In this document: one piece after another, positions 44,641-56,505 of the stretch
Numbering within the stretch: position 1 is the stretch's first letter
How the letters are laid out: the number at the start of each line of letters is the position of its first letter
Assembly (NCBI GenBank): GCA_023014485.1
Contig: JAJOZX010000938.1
Coordinates: 113,501-177,500 of the forward strand
Reading direction: 5' to 3'
Length of the DNA stretch: 64,000 bases
Source of the DNA: Bathynomus jamesi
Lineage: Eukaryota; Arthropoda; Malacostraca; Isopoda; Cirolanidae
Program-made: the position numbers and the translations under genes
Notes under the pieces: generated by a model
Seen by the model: the letters and a program-made list of their open reading frames with translations, nothing else
What the model was told of the DNA's origin: nothing
Database searches by the model: none

Positions 44641-45103
44641 AAGAGAATAAGGGGTTAAGTAAGTTGCAAAACCTATCATTCGTGAGTTAACATTCATTCA
44701 GAAAAAGAGAAAGAAAGACTCGCCATCATCATCCGCCGGCCACTGCCGACAAGTCGGAAAAATAGTGGAAGAGAATAGGAAAGGGGTGAAAGATGAAAAG
44801 AAGTAAAGTAAGAACGCTTACAAACCATGCAAACAGTCTTAATGCAAACACTGTCATACCATGCAAACTACAGACATGCAAGTAAATAGAGGATAAGAAA
44901 AGAAAAAAGTATGAAGAGTATAACAAAAAGTGGGTTAGTTTACGCTACGAGCTACATCTAAATTCGTGTTAAACTAATTTTTTTTTAAATAATTTTATTG
45001 CTGGCATATCACACACTGGCATGTCACAAGCTGGCATTAATCGTCAACAGACTCATCCCCGACCTCCAACCCCAGAGCTCCTGTTGCTAATTGTTTTATT
45101 ATT
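44641..45103. other. no gene recognised
   Basis: A/G-rich spacer between the Polinton part and the 3' end of the minus-strand LINE. Confidence 0.5.
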
Positions 45104-47290
45104 TTAAACAACGTTAATATTTTTAAAATGCGTATCTAAACGGTTTTTAAACATATTAACACTGATAGAGTTCACGACGGGCGCTGGAAGATTATTCCAT
45201 TTGTCAATTACTTTAAACGTAAAAAGGTTTGAAGCGATGTTAGTAATGAAACCTCTGCCACGCAACTTAAATCCGTTATTACGAGTATTGCTATTATCGA
45301 AAGTGAACAGTTTGTCCAAATTTACGTTATCGATTTTATTAACGGTTTTGAAAACTTCAATAAGCTCCCACCTTAATCTCCTAGTTTCGAGTGAATGCAG
45401 GTCTCACACTTAATCCTATCTTCGTTACACTTGTTGTGCAATGACGGAATTAGTTTCGTGGGGCGACGCTCAACCCTTTCCAACTTATCAATATCCTCAC
45501 GCAAATACGAGCACCAAAACTGTACGGCATATTCTAAATGAGGCCAGACTAGGGACTTGTAAAGGGGCAATATAATATTCTTCGATTTAAATTCGAAATT
45601 ACGCGCTATGAAGCCTAACATCCTATTAGCTTTTGCACAAGACTCCAGGCACTGGTTCCTAACTTTTAAATCCTTAGATACGTGTACGCCTAAATCTACT
45701 TCCTCGTCAACGCTTGCTAACTGTCTATTGTCCATCGTGTACGTGTAATTATTGTTACGAGAACCTATATGCAAAATTTTACATTTGTCTACGTTTAATT
45801 GCATTTGTCACTTATCCGTCCACTCCATAATCCTATTTACATCGTCTTAGAGCCTATTTCTATCATCCACATTAACAACTTTACCGCCTATTTTGGTATC
45901 GGGGATGGGCCACTTCAGCGCCGCCACTTCAGCGCCGACGTTTCAGCGCCGCCATTTCAGCGCCAGGCCACTTCAGCGCCAGACTATTCAGCGACGGGCC
46001 CTTTCAGCGACGGTCATTTTCTCTGTTGTTTTTATTGACTATACTTGTTTTGACTTTACTTGTTTTATTAACATTACTTGTTATTAACTTTGTATAATGT
46101 TGGTTTTTTTTTGGTTATGGTACTTTATTTTCCTTCCATTATAAAAAAAAGTGTTGGGATTAGGTTAGGTTACGTTTGGTTAGGTTAGGTTAGGTTAAAA
46201 ACATCCCGCCGCAGCCGTTAGCCGTAGTTAGCCGGCTTCAAGTTAGGTTAGGTTAGGTTTGGTTAAGAATATTTATTCATATAACTAATGATGTAATTTC
46301 AGAATATTTTCCTCCCAACACTTATATAATTTTTCCTTTTTTTATTTCAGAATTTGTGAACCCTTTATTTTCCTTCCATTATAAAAAAAATTAGTACCTG
46401 CACATAAAATAAAAAAATTGAATTAATTATTTTTATTAGATATATCGATCCTTAGCCTGCACATTTTATTGAATTGTCTTGAAACTATTGTGGCGGGCGC
46501 TGAAAGGGCCCGTCGCTGAATAGTCTGGCGCTGAAGTGGCCTGGCGCTGAAATGGCGGCGCTGAAACGTCGGCGCTGAAGTGGCGGCGCTGAATCGTACG
46601 CTACCCTTTGGTATCGTCCGCGAATTTTGACACGTTACTGGTGAAGTCTACATCTATGTCGTTAATGTAGATTACGAATAGCAATGGGCCTAACACTGAA
46701 CCCTGAGAGACACCGCTACCTACATCCAACCACCCCGATTCACTACCATTAACAACAACCCTCTGTATTCTAGCACGAAGCCATTCTTCTAATCAGTTAG
46801 CTACCTGACCGCGTATACCGTGCGCTTTAATCCTCGCAATTAATCTTCTATGCGGAACTGTATGAACGCTTTTTTAAAGTCTAAATAAATAACGTCAGCC
46901 GCCCTATGCCTATCGTATTCACGCACTATTTCGTTATAAAACTCTAACAAATTTGTTAAACAAGATCTATGGCGTCGAAACCCATGCTGACTACTATTAA
47001 TCAAATCGGGACTTTCTAAGTGATCGACGATACGATCCCTAACTACGGATTCCAAAAGTTTGCCGACAATTGATGTTAAGCTAATAGCCTATAATTGCTA
47101 GCTACTGTGCTGTCGCCTTTTTTAAAAATGGGCACAACGTTAGCTAACTTGAAGTCTTCAGGAATAATCCCCGTTTACAGTGACTTATTAAAATTTTTTG
47201 CTAAGGGGCGTACTATAACGTCTTTCAAATCTTTCAAATGTCTAGGCTAAAGCGCGTCAGGGCCTGGAACCTTGCTAACTTTTAGCTAAT
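45104..47290 (-). pseudogene. LINE reverse transcriptase (CR1/Jockey-like), 5'-truncated
   Basis: Minus strand: PDALQPRHLKDLKDV and VVPIFKKGD at the 5' side (about 47100-47250), HGFRRHRSCLTNLLEF, YLDFKKAF, GVSQGSVLGPLLF, SKFADDTK, then a MITE (45902-46606), then NVDKCKILHIGS, a thumb region and a C-terminus with KVIDKWNNLPAPVV. Stops and frameshifts occur near 45370, 46790 and 47090. It sits next to the start of the polymerase gene. Confidence 0.8.
45902..46606. mobile_element. Mutator-like MITE with TTCAGCGCC-repeat TIRs
   Basis: Both ends have about 100 bp of identical inverted sequence built from TTCAGCGCC/TTCAGCGAC units spaced 9-12 bp. TTTGGTATCG flanks it at 45892-45901 and 46607-46616, a clean 10-bp target duplication as Mutator-like elements make (9-11 bp). 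The inside has TTAGG tracts and a duplicated TTTATTTTCCTTCCATTA. It splits the LINE right after its FADDTK motif. No ORF. Confidence 0.85.
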
Positions 47291-47296
47291 TGATAT

Positions 47297-47370
47297 AATG
47301 CGCAATCTCACCCTCGAATATAATGCGCAGTCTCACGCTCGATAAAATGCGCAATCTTACCCTTGCCCTT
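47297..47370. repeat. 25-bp tandem repeat, about 3 units
   Basis: Units with AATGCGCAATCTCACCCTCG at the start of polymerase coding text. Confidence 0.7.
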
Positions 47371-49415
47371 CAGAATCGCGACGAACGTGGAGTCAGGACG
47401 AGGCTGTCCTTCGGGTTTTTGTCAGATAACGGGGATGTAGATGATTTTTGGGTAGTAATACCATTCAGACGTTTGGCAGATGTAGACATAGTGTATATTT
47501 TGGACCGTATAATGCAGGCTTCTCAAAGTAGCACATCAATATGGACAACTTCATGGTAAATTATGACCGTGTATTCCGTGTTGCTGGTCATTGTGCAACA
47601 CCTTATACTCTTAACTTCAATTCTCCGGCAGCATATAAACACCGATCGTGGTTGTGGCTTTATAGCAGTAGTCTTAGCTCATATGTTCACTGTGCTAAAT
47701 ACACGGGCCAAAAACATTTGGTGCCTATAGTAGTGGAGCGTGCCCGTAAACTATCTGTAGACTGTAAACTTGAGTTTGAATGTAATATGGGTCCTGAAGA
47801 GCTGAAAAGGGTAGAACAGGAAATTAAAGTTCGTGTAGTTGTATTTGGAGTGGATGATAGTCGTAGGACTTTGTACGTTTTTTAAAGCTGTGTGAGAGAT
47901 CGTACAAGACCACTACTTATTTTAGGATTGATAGGAACAACGTATCTCCCCATCCTTAATATAAGGATTCTCTACCCTAGTTATGATAAAAGTCGAAAAT
48001 ATGGACGGCATCATGATTTATGTAAGGGGTGTATCGAGTTTGCGGATGATATAGTGAAACATTGTAAGGATTGCCACATGGTATGTGAGCAGTGTAAAAG
48101 CTCCAAATGTGAAAGCCGTGTGGTTGAAGCTGAGAAGAGGGACTGTGATGTATGCAGACGCACATTTTTTAATAATAACTGTTTTGAGCTTCATAAATCA
48201 ATTGACCCGTGTAGGAAAATGAGAATCTGTGAATGTGTTATGTTTCACATGATTGATAATTGGGGAATTTGAAGCATAAATATGATGAAATTCACTGTTC
48301 TACATGCCATGAGAAATATAAGGCGGTTGGTGTAAAGCATGTATTTTATATGAAAGACGCTAAGCCTAAAAATAGACCTTGTATAACTGTGTACTACGAT
48401 ATAGAGACATATACGAATGCTGAAACCAAAGTCGTTATCCTACATTTACTTGTAAGCCAGACTATCTGTGATGAGTGCTTGGAGATCGAGTGTGATGAGT
48501 GTCATACATGTGGTAAACGGACAGACGTTTTTAAAACAATTGCAAGCAATTTTTAAAACAATTACAAACAATTTTTAAAACAATATACGACAGTCACATG
48601 AAACACTTTGTGTCGTATATTGTGAAGTTAGAGGACAAGTTAAAAAAAATGACCATGTATATTCTTGCCCATAACGGGGCAAAATTTGACACACAGTTCC
48701 TTTATATGGAGCTGCTTGAGCACAAGTGATCTGTGATATTTACAGGTGATCCCTTGAAAAGAGGCAACAAACTTATACAGATGCAAATAAGAGGTAATGT
48801 ACAGTTTAAAGACACTTTATTTTTTACACCTTGTAAATTAGCAAAGCTACCCAAGGTAATGTGCGTAGCCGCCGAAGTTTCAAAAGGATATTTCCCTTAC
48901 ACATTCCTCACCAGCGAAACTTTAAATTACGTAGGACTACCTCCACCAAAACATTACGTTACTATGAATGTGAGCGTTATTGTGTGAATGATGTGTGCGT
49001 ACTTAGAGTATGTTTCCATGACTTTAGAAGGATGTACATAGACCGTTTCAAATGCGATCCGTTGCAAGTCGCAACCAAAATCGCCTCATTGTGCTTTACT
49101 GCCCACCATCGAGGTGTTCTCAACAAATTTCAACGGTAATATTTCGGCATTTCTTTCGAAGATGTGCTCCCCCTCAGGGAGATATGGATGCCGATCTTAC
49201 CCGTCGTTATAGACCATAAGCTCATGTTTCCCCTGTGCGTGAAGTGCGCAGAGGAGACCAATGGTTTTTGTAATCACACAACCAACCAGCGTAAGATCAG
49301 AGTTGTATATACAAGCCCTGAGCTGGACCTAGCCGTTCACCATAGCTACAGAATATTGAAGATATATAAGGTGTGGAGGTTTTAGAAGCTACCCAACCTT
49401 TTCACGCCATATATA

Positions 49416-50794
49416 AGGTTGTAACATATATTCTGCTCGATTTTTTAGTTCATTCAGAACAAAAATTAAAGGACTTAAGGACAAATTTGCTCGAATTTTT
49501 AGTTTATTCATAACAAAAATTAAATGACATAATGATCAATATAATTCCCTTCTTTTTCTATAACTTCCTCCCACCTGTAGAAAAGTTTTTTTATGCCACG
49601 TTCGAAGAAATACCTTGGTTTCGAGTTAAAAAAAGCGATCACTTCGTTTTCGATAGCTTCCCTGGATTGCAACTTTTGTCCATCTAGGTGGTGTTGCAGA
49701 CTTCTGAATAAATGGTAGTCTAAAGGTGCGATGTCCGGAGAATAAGGTGGATGAGGCATTTTTTCCCAACCAAATGCCTCCAATTGGGCAGTGGTGATTT
49801 GAGTAGTGTGAGGGCGCGCGTTTTCCTGGTGGAATGGAACACCTCTGCGTTTAATTTATGCAGGACTTTTTCCTTGTAATGCCATCTTCAGTCGTTCGAG
49901 TTGTTGGCAGTAGACTTCAGCTGTGATTGCTTGGTTATCTGGCAGAAGCTCAAAATGAATAATTCCTTGCATATACCACCAAACGCATAGCAAAATTTTC
50001 TTTGGATGGGGTCCATTCCTTGGCTGAGGTTCAGACTTTGTTTCACGGCTAAGCCACTGATGTCGACGCTTAATATTGTTATAGAAGACCCATTTTTCAT
50101 CCCCAGTGACGATCCGATTCAAAAACGGTGCCTGCAGTTGCCGAGAATGCAGTGATGTGCAAATATCGTTTGGATGTTGAAGATTCGCTTGTGACAAATC
50201 ATGCGGAACCCATTTTCCAACTTTCACTACTTTTCCTAACAGCTTCAAATGACGATGAATGGTCATATGGCTGACACCGAGTTGCAGGCCAAGTTCTCTT
50301 ACAGTTACCGTTGGGTTTTCCTCCACTGTTGCTTTCAACAACTCTTCATCTAACTCATTTGGTCGTCCTGTTCGTTAATAATCTTTCAGACTGAAGTCTC
50401 CATTTCTGGACTTCTCAAACCAACCATCTCCTACACATCCATTCGCTCACAACATCATTTCCATAAACTCTTTGAATGTTTTTTGTGGATTCACTAACGT
50501 TAGATCCTTTATGGAACTCATACAGCATCACATATCGAATATGGTCTTTCGTGGGCTCCATGTTTTTTCAAATACTGTAATATCGTAGGGGTGGCGTTGT
50601 AACTGTATGAAAAACACCAGAGAAAATATTCACAAGCCTAAGTCATTCTGTATCATTCTGTATCGTGATAAAATCTGTGCGAACGTGTCGCCGCGTGTAT
50701 TTTGCAACATTTCTAAAACTATTTCACATTATCTTGAGGTTATTCTATTATCTATCGTCCGTTTTCTAATCGAGCAGAATTTATGTTACAACCT
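49416..50794 (-). mobile_element. mariner element inserted in polymerase B
   Basis: Ends are inverted repeats with AGGTTGTAACATA and ATTCTGCTCGATT on each side, about 28 bp. Polymerase coding text stops at the left end and resumes in frame after the right end. The TA duplication is not clean. Confidence 0.85.
49520..50341 (-). pseudogene. mariner DD34D transposase
   Basis: Minus strand: VTVRELGLQLGVSHMTIHR (helix-turn-helix), GDEKWVFY (first Asp), HQENARPH where the family has HQDNARPH, and YSPDIAPLDYHLF (third Asp, 34 residues later). Asp to Glu at the second catalytic site and a frameshift near 49850 inactivate it. The N-terminal part before 50341 is degenerate. Ends with RGIKKLFYRWEE as in mariners. 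Confidence 0.85.
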
Positions 50795-51715
50795 GACATA
50801 AACACTTTTTTGAAGGATAAGGTAGAGGCATCAGGGTATCCTCGAGGAGTTGATACCGAAGATGAAAAATCAAAATCGGCTTATATTCAGCGTTACCGTG
50901 AACGTGAAGGGATACAGCTTGACCATTCCCAAATTGTAAAGAACCCAGGCAAGCGCTTTTGTGCAAAGTTGTGTCTAAACAGTCTTCGGGGAAAATTTGC
51001 ACAGCATACTGGAAATGGGAACGTTCATTTGGCACAATGTTATCGTGAAGTCTGGGATTATACAAACACTCCCGACAAAGAGGTCATGAAGATCCTGAAT
51101 GTAGGTAATACTTACATAATAAAGTACAACAATACCGAATTGGCAACAGATATCTCACGGGTTACAAACATACGGGTTACAAACAACGGCCTACGCACGA
51201 TGGAGATTGAATACATGCCTCCTATTGGTGAATTCCTCTGAGAGTTAACTGATGAGATCAAGGATGACTATGGAGACATCGCATACGCCGACTCTTTTGT
51301 CTCAACAGGGCCAAAAACGTATGGGGCACTGGTGAGGGTGGGGGGAGGATATGAAATATATCGTGAAGACTAAGGGTATCACGCTCAACCAGGCGAATCG
51401 GCGGGTCGTTAACTTTGATTCGTTGAAGAATGTACAGTAGTGTGCTTGGAAGATGAGGGCGACCATCCGCCCCAACTAACTCTAGGTACCCACAATTTTC
51501 GGGCGCAGAAGCTGGGTGGTGGAACTTAGGGGTACGAAGGTGTGCCGTAACACCTATAGGAAACGTTACCAGGTGCCTGGTACCTATGATACCGTACCCT
51601 TTGGATACCATATTCTTTGAATGTTATATATATATATATGAAAATTATTTCACGAAAGTAACACGTGAAAAATATTTATGATGAATAAAACTACGAAGGA
51701 AAGGAAACACAGAAT

Positions 51716-51756
51716 GGTGCTCAAGCGCTTTCGTCTAATGATATCCTCAGGAACAC
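51716..51756 (-). ncRNA. hammerhead ribozyme motif of PLE family 2b
   Basis: Minus strand: GUGUUC, CUGAGGA, AUC/GAC stem (one mismatch), GAAA, AGCGCU, U, GAGCACC. Confidence 0.7.
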
Positions 51757-51835
51757 TGAAGTACATAAAGAGTTACAGCCTATATATAGGTTACAGAAAA
51801 AAAAATATATATATATAATATATTTTGTAACTGCA

Positions 51836-52365
51836 AACACTCAGTATAATTAACGTAAAGAACGACGCTTGTATAGGAGAATATCCCGCGCAAGATGAGG
51901 AGAGAGAACGAAACAAATGAAAAAATGAGGTAACCACCCGGGAATCGAACCCGGGATCTTCCGATTGCAGGTCAGATATGATAACCATTACACCATGGGC
52001 TTCACTCGAACAAATGCCGTAATTCTCCTACATACGCGCAGAAACCAATGCCCCAAGGGGGCCCCTCCCGCATGCCGTAAACTATATACATTTTAACTGC
52101 AAACACGCAGTATAATTAACGTAAAGAACGACGCTTGTATAGGAGAATATTCCGCGCAAGATGAGGAGTGAGAACGAAACAAATGAAAAAATGAGGTAAC
52201 CACCCGGGTGAGGCCCATGTGTAATGGTTATCATATCTGACCGGCAATCGGAAGATCCTGGGTTCGATTCCCGGGTGGTTACCTCATTTTTTCATTTGTT
52301 TCGTTCTTCTCCTCATCTTGCGCGGAATATTCTCCTATACAAGCGTCGTTCTTTACGATATATAT
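51836..52365. repeat. tRNA-SINE palindrome nested in the PLE
   Basis: Same family and layout as 18494-19340: a full minus unit (51836-52091), a partial minus unit (to 52209) and a plus unit (52210-52365). Plus-strand boxes: GTGTAATGGTTATC and GGGTTCGATTCCCGGG. Acceptor pairing is poor. Confidence 0.75.
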
Positions 52366-52371
52366 ATATAT

Positions 52372-52402
<31 letters not shown>

Positions 52403-52589
52403 ATAAACGGAGATATTAAAATAAAAATAAAAATTAGAGGATTGTGGGAGGGACATACAAATTTGTAAGGAAAAACTATCGATTTTTAGCACAAGATCAA
52501 ATGAATTATTTCCAACCAATGGTAAAAAAAAAAAAAAAAAATTATACTAAATCTGCCGGGTTTTAGCACTCTGCCCGCATACAAGTTTA

Positions 52590-53250
52590 CCAAAGATTTA
52601 GCGTTCTACCCTTCTTATCTAAATCTGTTCTAAAGGAATTCAAAACAACAGGATCGAGTTGAAAAAGACCTTTGCTTATGTTGAAGTTATTTGTAAGTTG
52701 GATAATGGCAGACTCAAGAATATTTCTATTAACAATGTTGCTAGAGTGAAATAAAACTGAAGCATTATTCCAATCAATACAGTGGGATAACTCTGACAAA
52801 TGGACAAAAAGGGCACTGGACGACTGTCCTGTTCTAACGGAATATGATGCTGTTTATACGTGTGCAAATCCTTTCCCGTCTGACCTATGTAAAAGGAATC
52901 ACATTGTTTACAACCAATTTTATAGATAATGCCTGAATTATTGGTAGGGCTATTTTTTACTATGATATTTTTCACAATATTGTTATATGAAAATACTACA
53001 TTAATATCCAAAAGTTTAAGTACATTAGCAATGCCTAAAAAGCCCGGGAAAAATGGAAGTACTAAAATATTTTTTGACAAAGTACGAGTTATTATTGACA
53101 CGATAGAAAGTTCGTTTTGCCTTGTTGAGACAAGATTCCTTAAACGCAGATGGATAACACAGATCACTTCCAATACCGTTGATTTTTTCTAATTCGGCAT
53201 CGATGTATTCCGGACTGGCGATCCTAAGGGCGCGGAGAAACATTGAAGAA
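52590..53250 (-). pseudogene. GIY-YIG part of PLE family 2b, minus arm
   Basis: Minus strand has IIYKIGCKQCDSFYIGQTGK near 52890, so the endonuclease residues are intact here, unlike family 2. Frames break near 52860 and 53050. Confidence 0.8.
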
Positions 53251-53309
53251 ACAATGGCCTTCTTAGTTGGGGTGTCATGTCCCGAGTAAAAGTTAAATGA
53301 TCAAGTCCC

Positions 53310-54149
53310 CTCCATTAAGTTTACTTTAGAAGTGGAACAAGACAATTCAATCCTGTTTTTGGATGTGCGTGTACATACGGAAAGCTCAGGTTTTAAGTTT
53401 AGTATCTATCGGAAAAAACAAACAATTTGTCTTACGTACACTTCTACTCAGGACATGACACCCCAACTAAGAAGGCCATTTTTTCTTCAATGTTTCTCCG
53501 CGCCCTTAGGATCGCCAGTCCGGAATACATCGATGCCGAATTAGAAAAAATCAACGGTATTGGAAGTGATCTGTGTTATCCATCTGCGTTTATGGAATTT
53601 TGTCTCAACAAGGCATAACGAACTTTCTATCGTGTCAATAATAACACTCGTACTTTGTCAAAAAATATTTTAGTACTTCCATTTTTCCCGGGCTTTTTAG
53701 GCATTGCTAATGTACTTAAAGTTTTGGATATTAATGTAGTACTTTCATATAACAATATTGTGAAAAATATCATAGTAAAAAATAGCCCTACCAATAATTC
53801 AGGCATTATCTATAAAATTGGTTGTAAACAATGTGATTCCTTTTACATGGGTCAGACGGGAAAGGCTTTGCTCACGTATAAAACAGCATCAATATTCCGT
53901 TAGAACAGGACTGTCGTCAGTGCCCTTTTTGTCCATTTGTCAGAGTTATCCCACTGTATTGATTGGAATAATGCTTCAGTTTTATTTCACTCTAGCAACA
54001 TTGTTAATAGATATATTCTTGAGTCTGCCATTATCCAACTTACAAATAACTTCAACATAAGCAAAGGTCTTTTTCAACTCGATCCTTTTGTTTTGAATTC
54101 CTTTAGAACAGATTTAGATAAGAAGGGTAGAACGCTAAAGCTTTGGTAA
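53310..54149 (+). pseudogene. RT thumb and GIY-YIG of PLE family 2b, plus arm
   Basis: Shows FLDVRVHTESSGFKF, FLRALRIASPEYIDAELEK, IIYKIGCKQCDSFYMGQTGK (one change, I to M) and a stop at about 54147. Frames break near 53440, 53620 and 53880. Confidence 0.8.
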
Positions 54150-54335
54150 ACTTGTATGCGGGCAGAGTGCTAAAACCCGGGCAGATTTCCAGAATAATTT
54201 TTTTTTTTTTTTTTTTTTAACATTGGTTGGAAATAATTCATTTGATCTTGTGCTGAAAATCGATAGTTTTTCCTTACAAATTTGTATGCCCCTCCCACAA
54301 ACCTCTAATTTTTATTTTATTTTAATTTCTCCGTT

Positions 54336-54375
<40 letters not shown>

Positions 54376-54426
54376 TTTTCTGTAACCTATATAAATTATA
54401 TAGGCTGTAACTCTTTATGTACTTCA

Positions 54427-54467
54427 GTGTTCCTGAGGATGTCATTAGACAAAAGCGCTTGAGCACC
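54427..54467 (+). ncRNA. hammerhead motif, core mutated
   Basis: GUGUUC, CUGAGGA, GUC/GAC stem, but AAAA in place of GAAA (G12 to A), then AGCGCU, U, GAGCACC. Probably inactive. Confidence 0.6.
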
Positions 54468-54528
54468 ATTCTGTATTTCCTTTCCTTCGTGGTTTTATTC
54501 ATCATATATATATATATATATATATATG

Positions 54529-54635
54529 GGTGGTTACCTCATTTTTTCATTTGTTTCGTTCTTTCGCTCTCATCTTGCGTGGAATATTCTATGCAAAGCG
54601 TCGTTCTTTATGTTAATTATACTGCGTGTTTGCAG

Positions 54636-54645
<10 letters not shown>
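54529..54645 (+). repeat. partial SINE between (TA)n tracts
   Basis: GGGTGGTTACCTCATTTTTT, then the SINE body (TCATTTGTTTCGTTCT, GCGTCGTTCTTTATGTTAA). The tRNA part is missing. Confidence 0.75.
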
Positions 54646-54666
<21 letters not shown>

Positions 54667-54709
54667 GTCTATTGTTAACTATATGTTTATTTTATTTATT
54701 GTGTGCGTA

Positions 54710-55177
54710 TGCACAGGAGAAACTTCTAAGTTTCGTCCCCTGTATGATCAATGGTCACGTGACTCCCTCTACTACCTGGGCATATCTCTACCCTGCGTGC
54801 TCAGTTGACCGCTGCAAGCCCTGGCTCTCAGACGTGTATTTGACGAAATACCACGTAGAGGAAAAATAGTAATTGCTACCTTTAATATTGCGTGTTCGAC
54901 GTTTATGAAGTGGTATTCGGTAAAGTTTGAAGATATGGTGGATCCTGAATGGCTCCCTATTACACCCTCCTTTGATACTTTTAAGGCCACATTGAATCGT
55001 GCGAAGCTTGATAAACAAGAGGTACAAATACTCTACGGCTATTCTGGCGAGAGCATTGCAGGATTTCGAGGTACAAGCGATGTAATGGACTATGTTGAAG
55101 GACTAAACTTTATAAAAGCTTACATATACCGTGAAGTGGAAGAAGCAACACGTGCAGAAGAAAAGCAAAGGTTATGA
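54710..55177 (+). pseudogene. unrecognised ORF with one in-frame stop
   Basis: After a splice-acceptor-like GTATGCACAG the frame reads SKFRPLYDQWSRDSLYY, is interrupted by TGA at 54806, and continues through FDEIPRRGKIVIATF and QEVQILYGYSGESIAGF to TGA near 55177. Clear coding character of about 150 codons. It probably belongs to the Polinton remnant. No family recognised. Confidence 0.45.
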
Positions 55178-55321
55178 TTAGTGAGTCTTGTTGATGAGTG
55201 GTGTGAAAGCGATATTGTATCATGTTGCATCATACCGAGTACTCGTACCCTGCGGCTGAGAATGTAAATCTTGTCATCATGGAGAATCTTAAGTATTTTT
55301 ACCACTAAATTAATATATATT

Positions 55322-55457
55322 ATGACGAGGTTTCTAGCGTGGTTGTGGCTAAAGGTCTGCGTGAGTTTTTATCAGAATTTAGAGACGAGTATCGTCTGCT
55401 AAGCATAGAGGAAAAATATGGGCATATGTTTCTCTCAAATAGTGCGCCGGAGTGAGA
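55322..55457 (+). pseudogene. short coding-like remnant
   Basis: Frame with YDEVSSVVVAKGLREFL and EFRDEYRLLSIEEKYGH, then TGA. No start codon and no family recognised; probably a piece of an element gene. Confidence 0.35.
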
Positions 55458-56241
55458 ATAAAGTGTGTTTAGTTCATGAAAATCCCCCTGACCGAAAATG
55501 TATGGTGCGCATTCTGGGGAGTGGGAGCGATAAAACATTAAAACCGGTATTGTTTCCTGTATCGTAGAGGGAAAATTTGTCAAAACACCTACCCAGAATA
55601 ATGGGATACAAGTATTCACATAAATCTTTCATGTTGAAAAAATGCCGCACACGATTCATCAGTTTATGGTGAGACTCACTCCTCCACACCTCCCGTCCAA
55701 CCAATCCGCCCACCTGTGGCTCATAGTTAGCTCAGAGCTTGAACTGAGTGGACGTGCCCTCCTCACAATAGAATACGATGGAGCCATTTTTAAGTAGCAT
55801 TCTCAATGCCGTGTACGATGTGTCCGTGACGAAGTCATTGCGCGTATTCAGGCGTAAAACCGGTGCCATTAACTATGTACTGGACACGACTTGTAGACAA
55901 ACAAACTCTGGTAAACGGAATGTTGTTTATTTAAGTGTTTAGGTGATGAATAGTCTTCGTGGAAGTTGAGTAATGGAGTGAGGATCGTTATAAAATACCT
56001 GCAGGTGTAGGTACAAGAAGAGAGCAGAGTATTGATACCCCCTCATATGCCATTGTTTTTACGTTGTTTATTAATAATGATCAGCCATGCATTGATATGC
56101 ATTGATATACGATTGATGTGGAAGAATGCGTCTGATAATAACGTTCTTCTCTCTACGTGAAACTGTTTCATCCTCGACAAAATGTTTGAAATCGTCGGTT
56201 TCCGCCAGTAGAAGCCTATATTAGATGCACGTGTTACGGAT
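55458..56241. other. no gene recognised
   Basis: Mixed-composition sequence in the right part of the Polinton remnant. Short frames on both strands lack family features. Confidence 0.4.
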
Positions 56242-56460
56242 ATGCTTTATTTTGATATGGTTCTTGAATACGCATACACCGCTCAGCTCGACGGGTTTAC
56301 GGAGTGTAGGACTGAACAAGGTGAGAAAGGTCTAGAGCTGGATGCTTATTTAAAAGGTTTAGACTCTTCGAAATATCATGAACTTTGGTACAAAGAAATT
56401 GAGCGGTACAGGGCTGAGCTCACCTACACCTTCACCCTGAACAACTATTTCTTTATATAG
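56242..56460 (+). CDS. unrecognised small ORF
   Basis: 72 codons from ATG at 56242 to TAG at 56458, rich in Glu/Tyr (LDSSKYHELWYKEIERYRAE is its most distinctive part). Spaced 46 bp before the next ORF on the same strand. Coding character is fair; product unknown, possibly a Polinton accessory protein. Confidence 0.4.
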   Translation: MLYFDMVLEYAYTAQLDGFTECRTEQGEKGLELDAYLKGLDSSKYHELWYKEIERYRAELTYTFTLNNYFFI

Positions 56461-56505
56461 TGAGCAGCTGTCGTTACGACTTAGAAGATTATTTCAACTG
56501 CCGCT

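Larger units (their letters stand above)
47323..51620 (+). pseudogene. Polinton/adintovirus-like protein-primed DNA polymerase B
   Basis: Would replicate the element. In order: an N-terminal domain with AAYKHRSWLWLY; a Cys/His-rich region (CKGC, CEQC, CDVC, about 48025-48220); exonuclease blocks VYYDIETY (about 48393), LAHNGAKFDTQFL (about 48665) and CVNDVCVL (about 48982); FPLCVKCAEETNGFCNH (about 49228); after a mariner (49416-50794), FLKDKVEASGYP and CLNSLRGKFAQ; then TDEI..SFVSTGPKTYG and a C-terminus near 51620. The YxDTDS catalytic block expected before TDEI is deleted. Many frameshifts and stops. Confidence 0.82.
51636..54512. mobile_element. PLE family 2b inverted dimer
   Basis: Minus arm 51636-53294 (with a SINE palindrome inside its (TA)n, about 51820-52395) and plus arm 53295-54512 are mirror copies. 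Both arms start after the RT catalytic motif and keep only the thumb and GIY-YIG parts. Each ends in a hammerhead. It lies immediately after the polymerase stop region. Confidence 0.88.
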
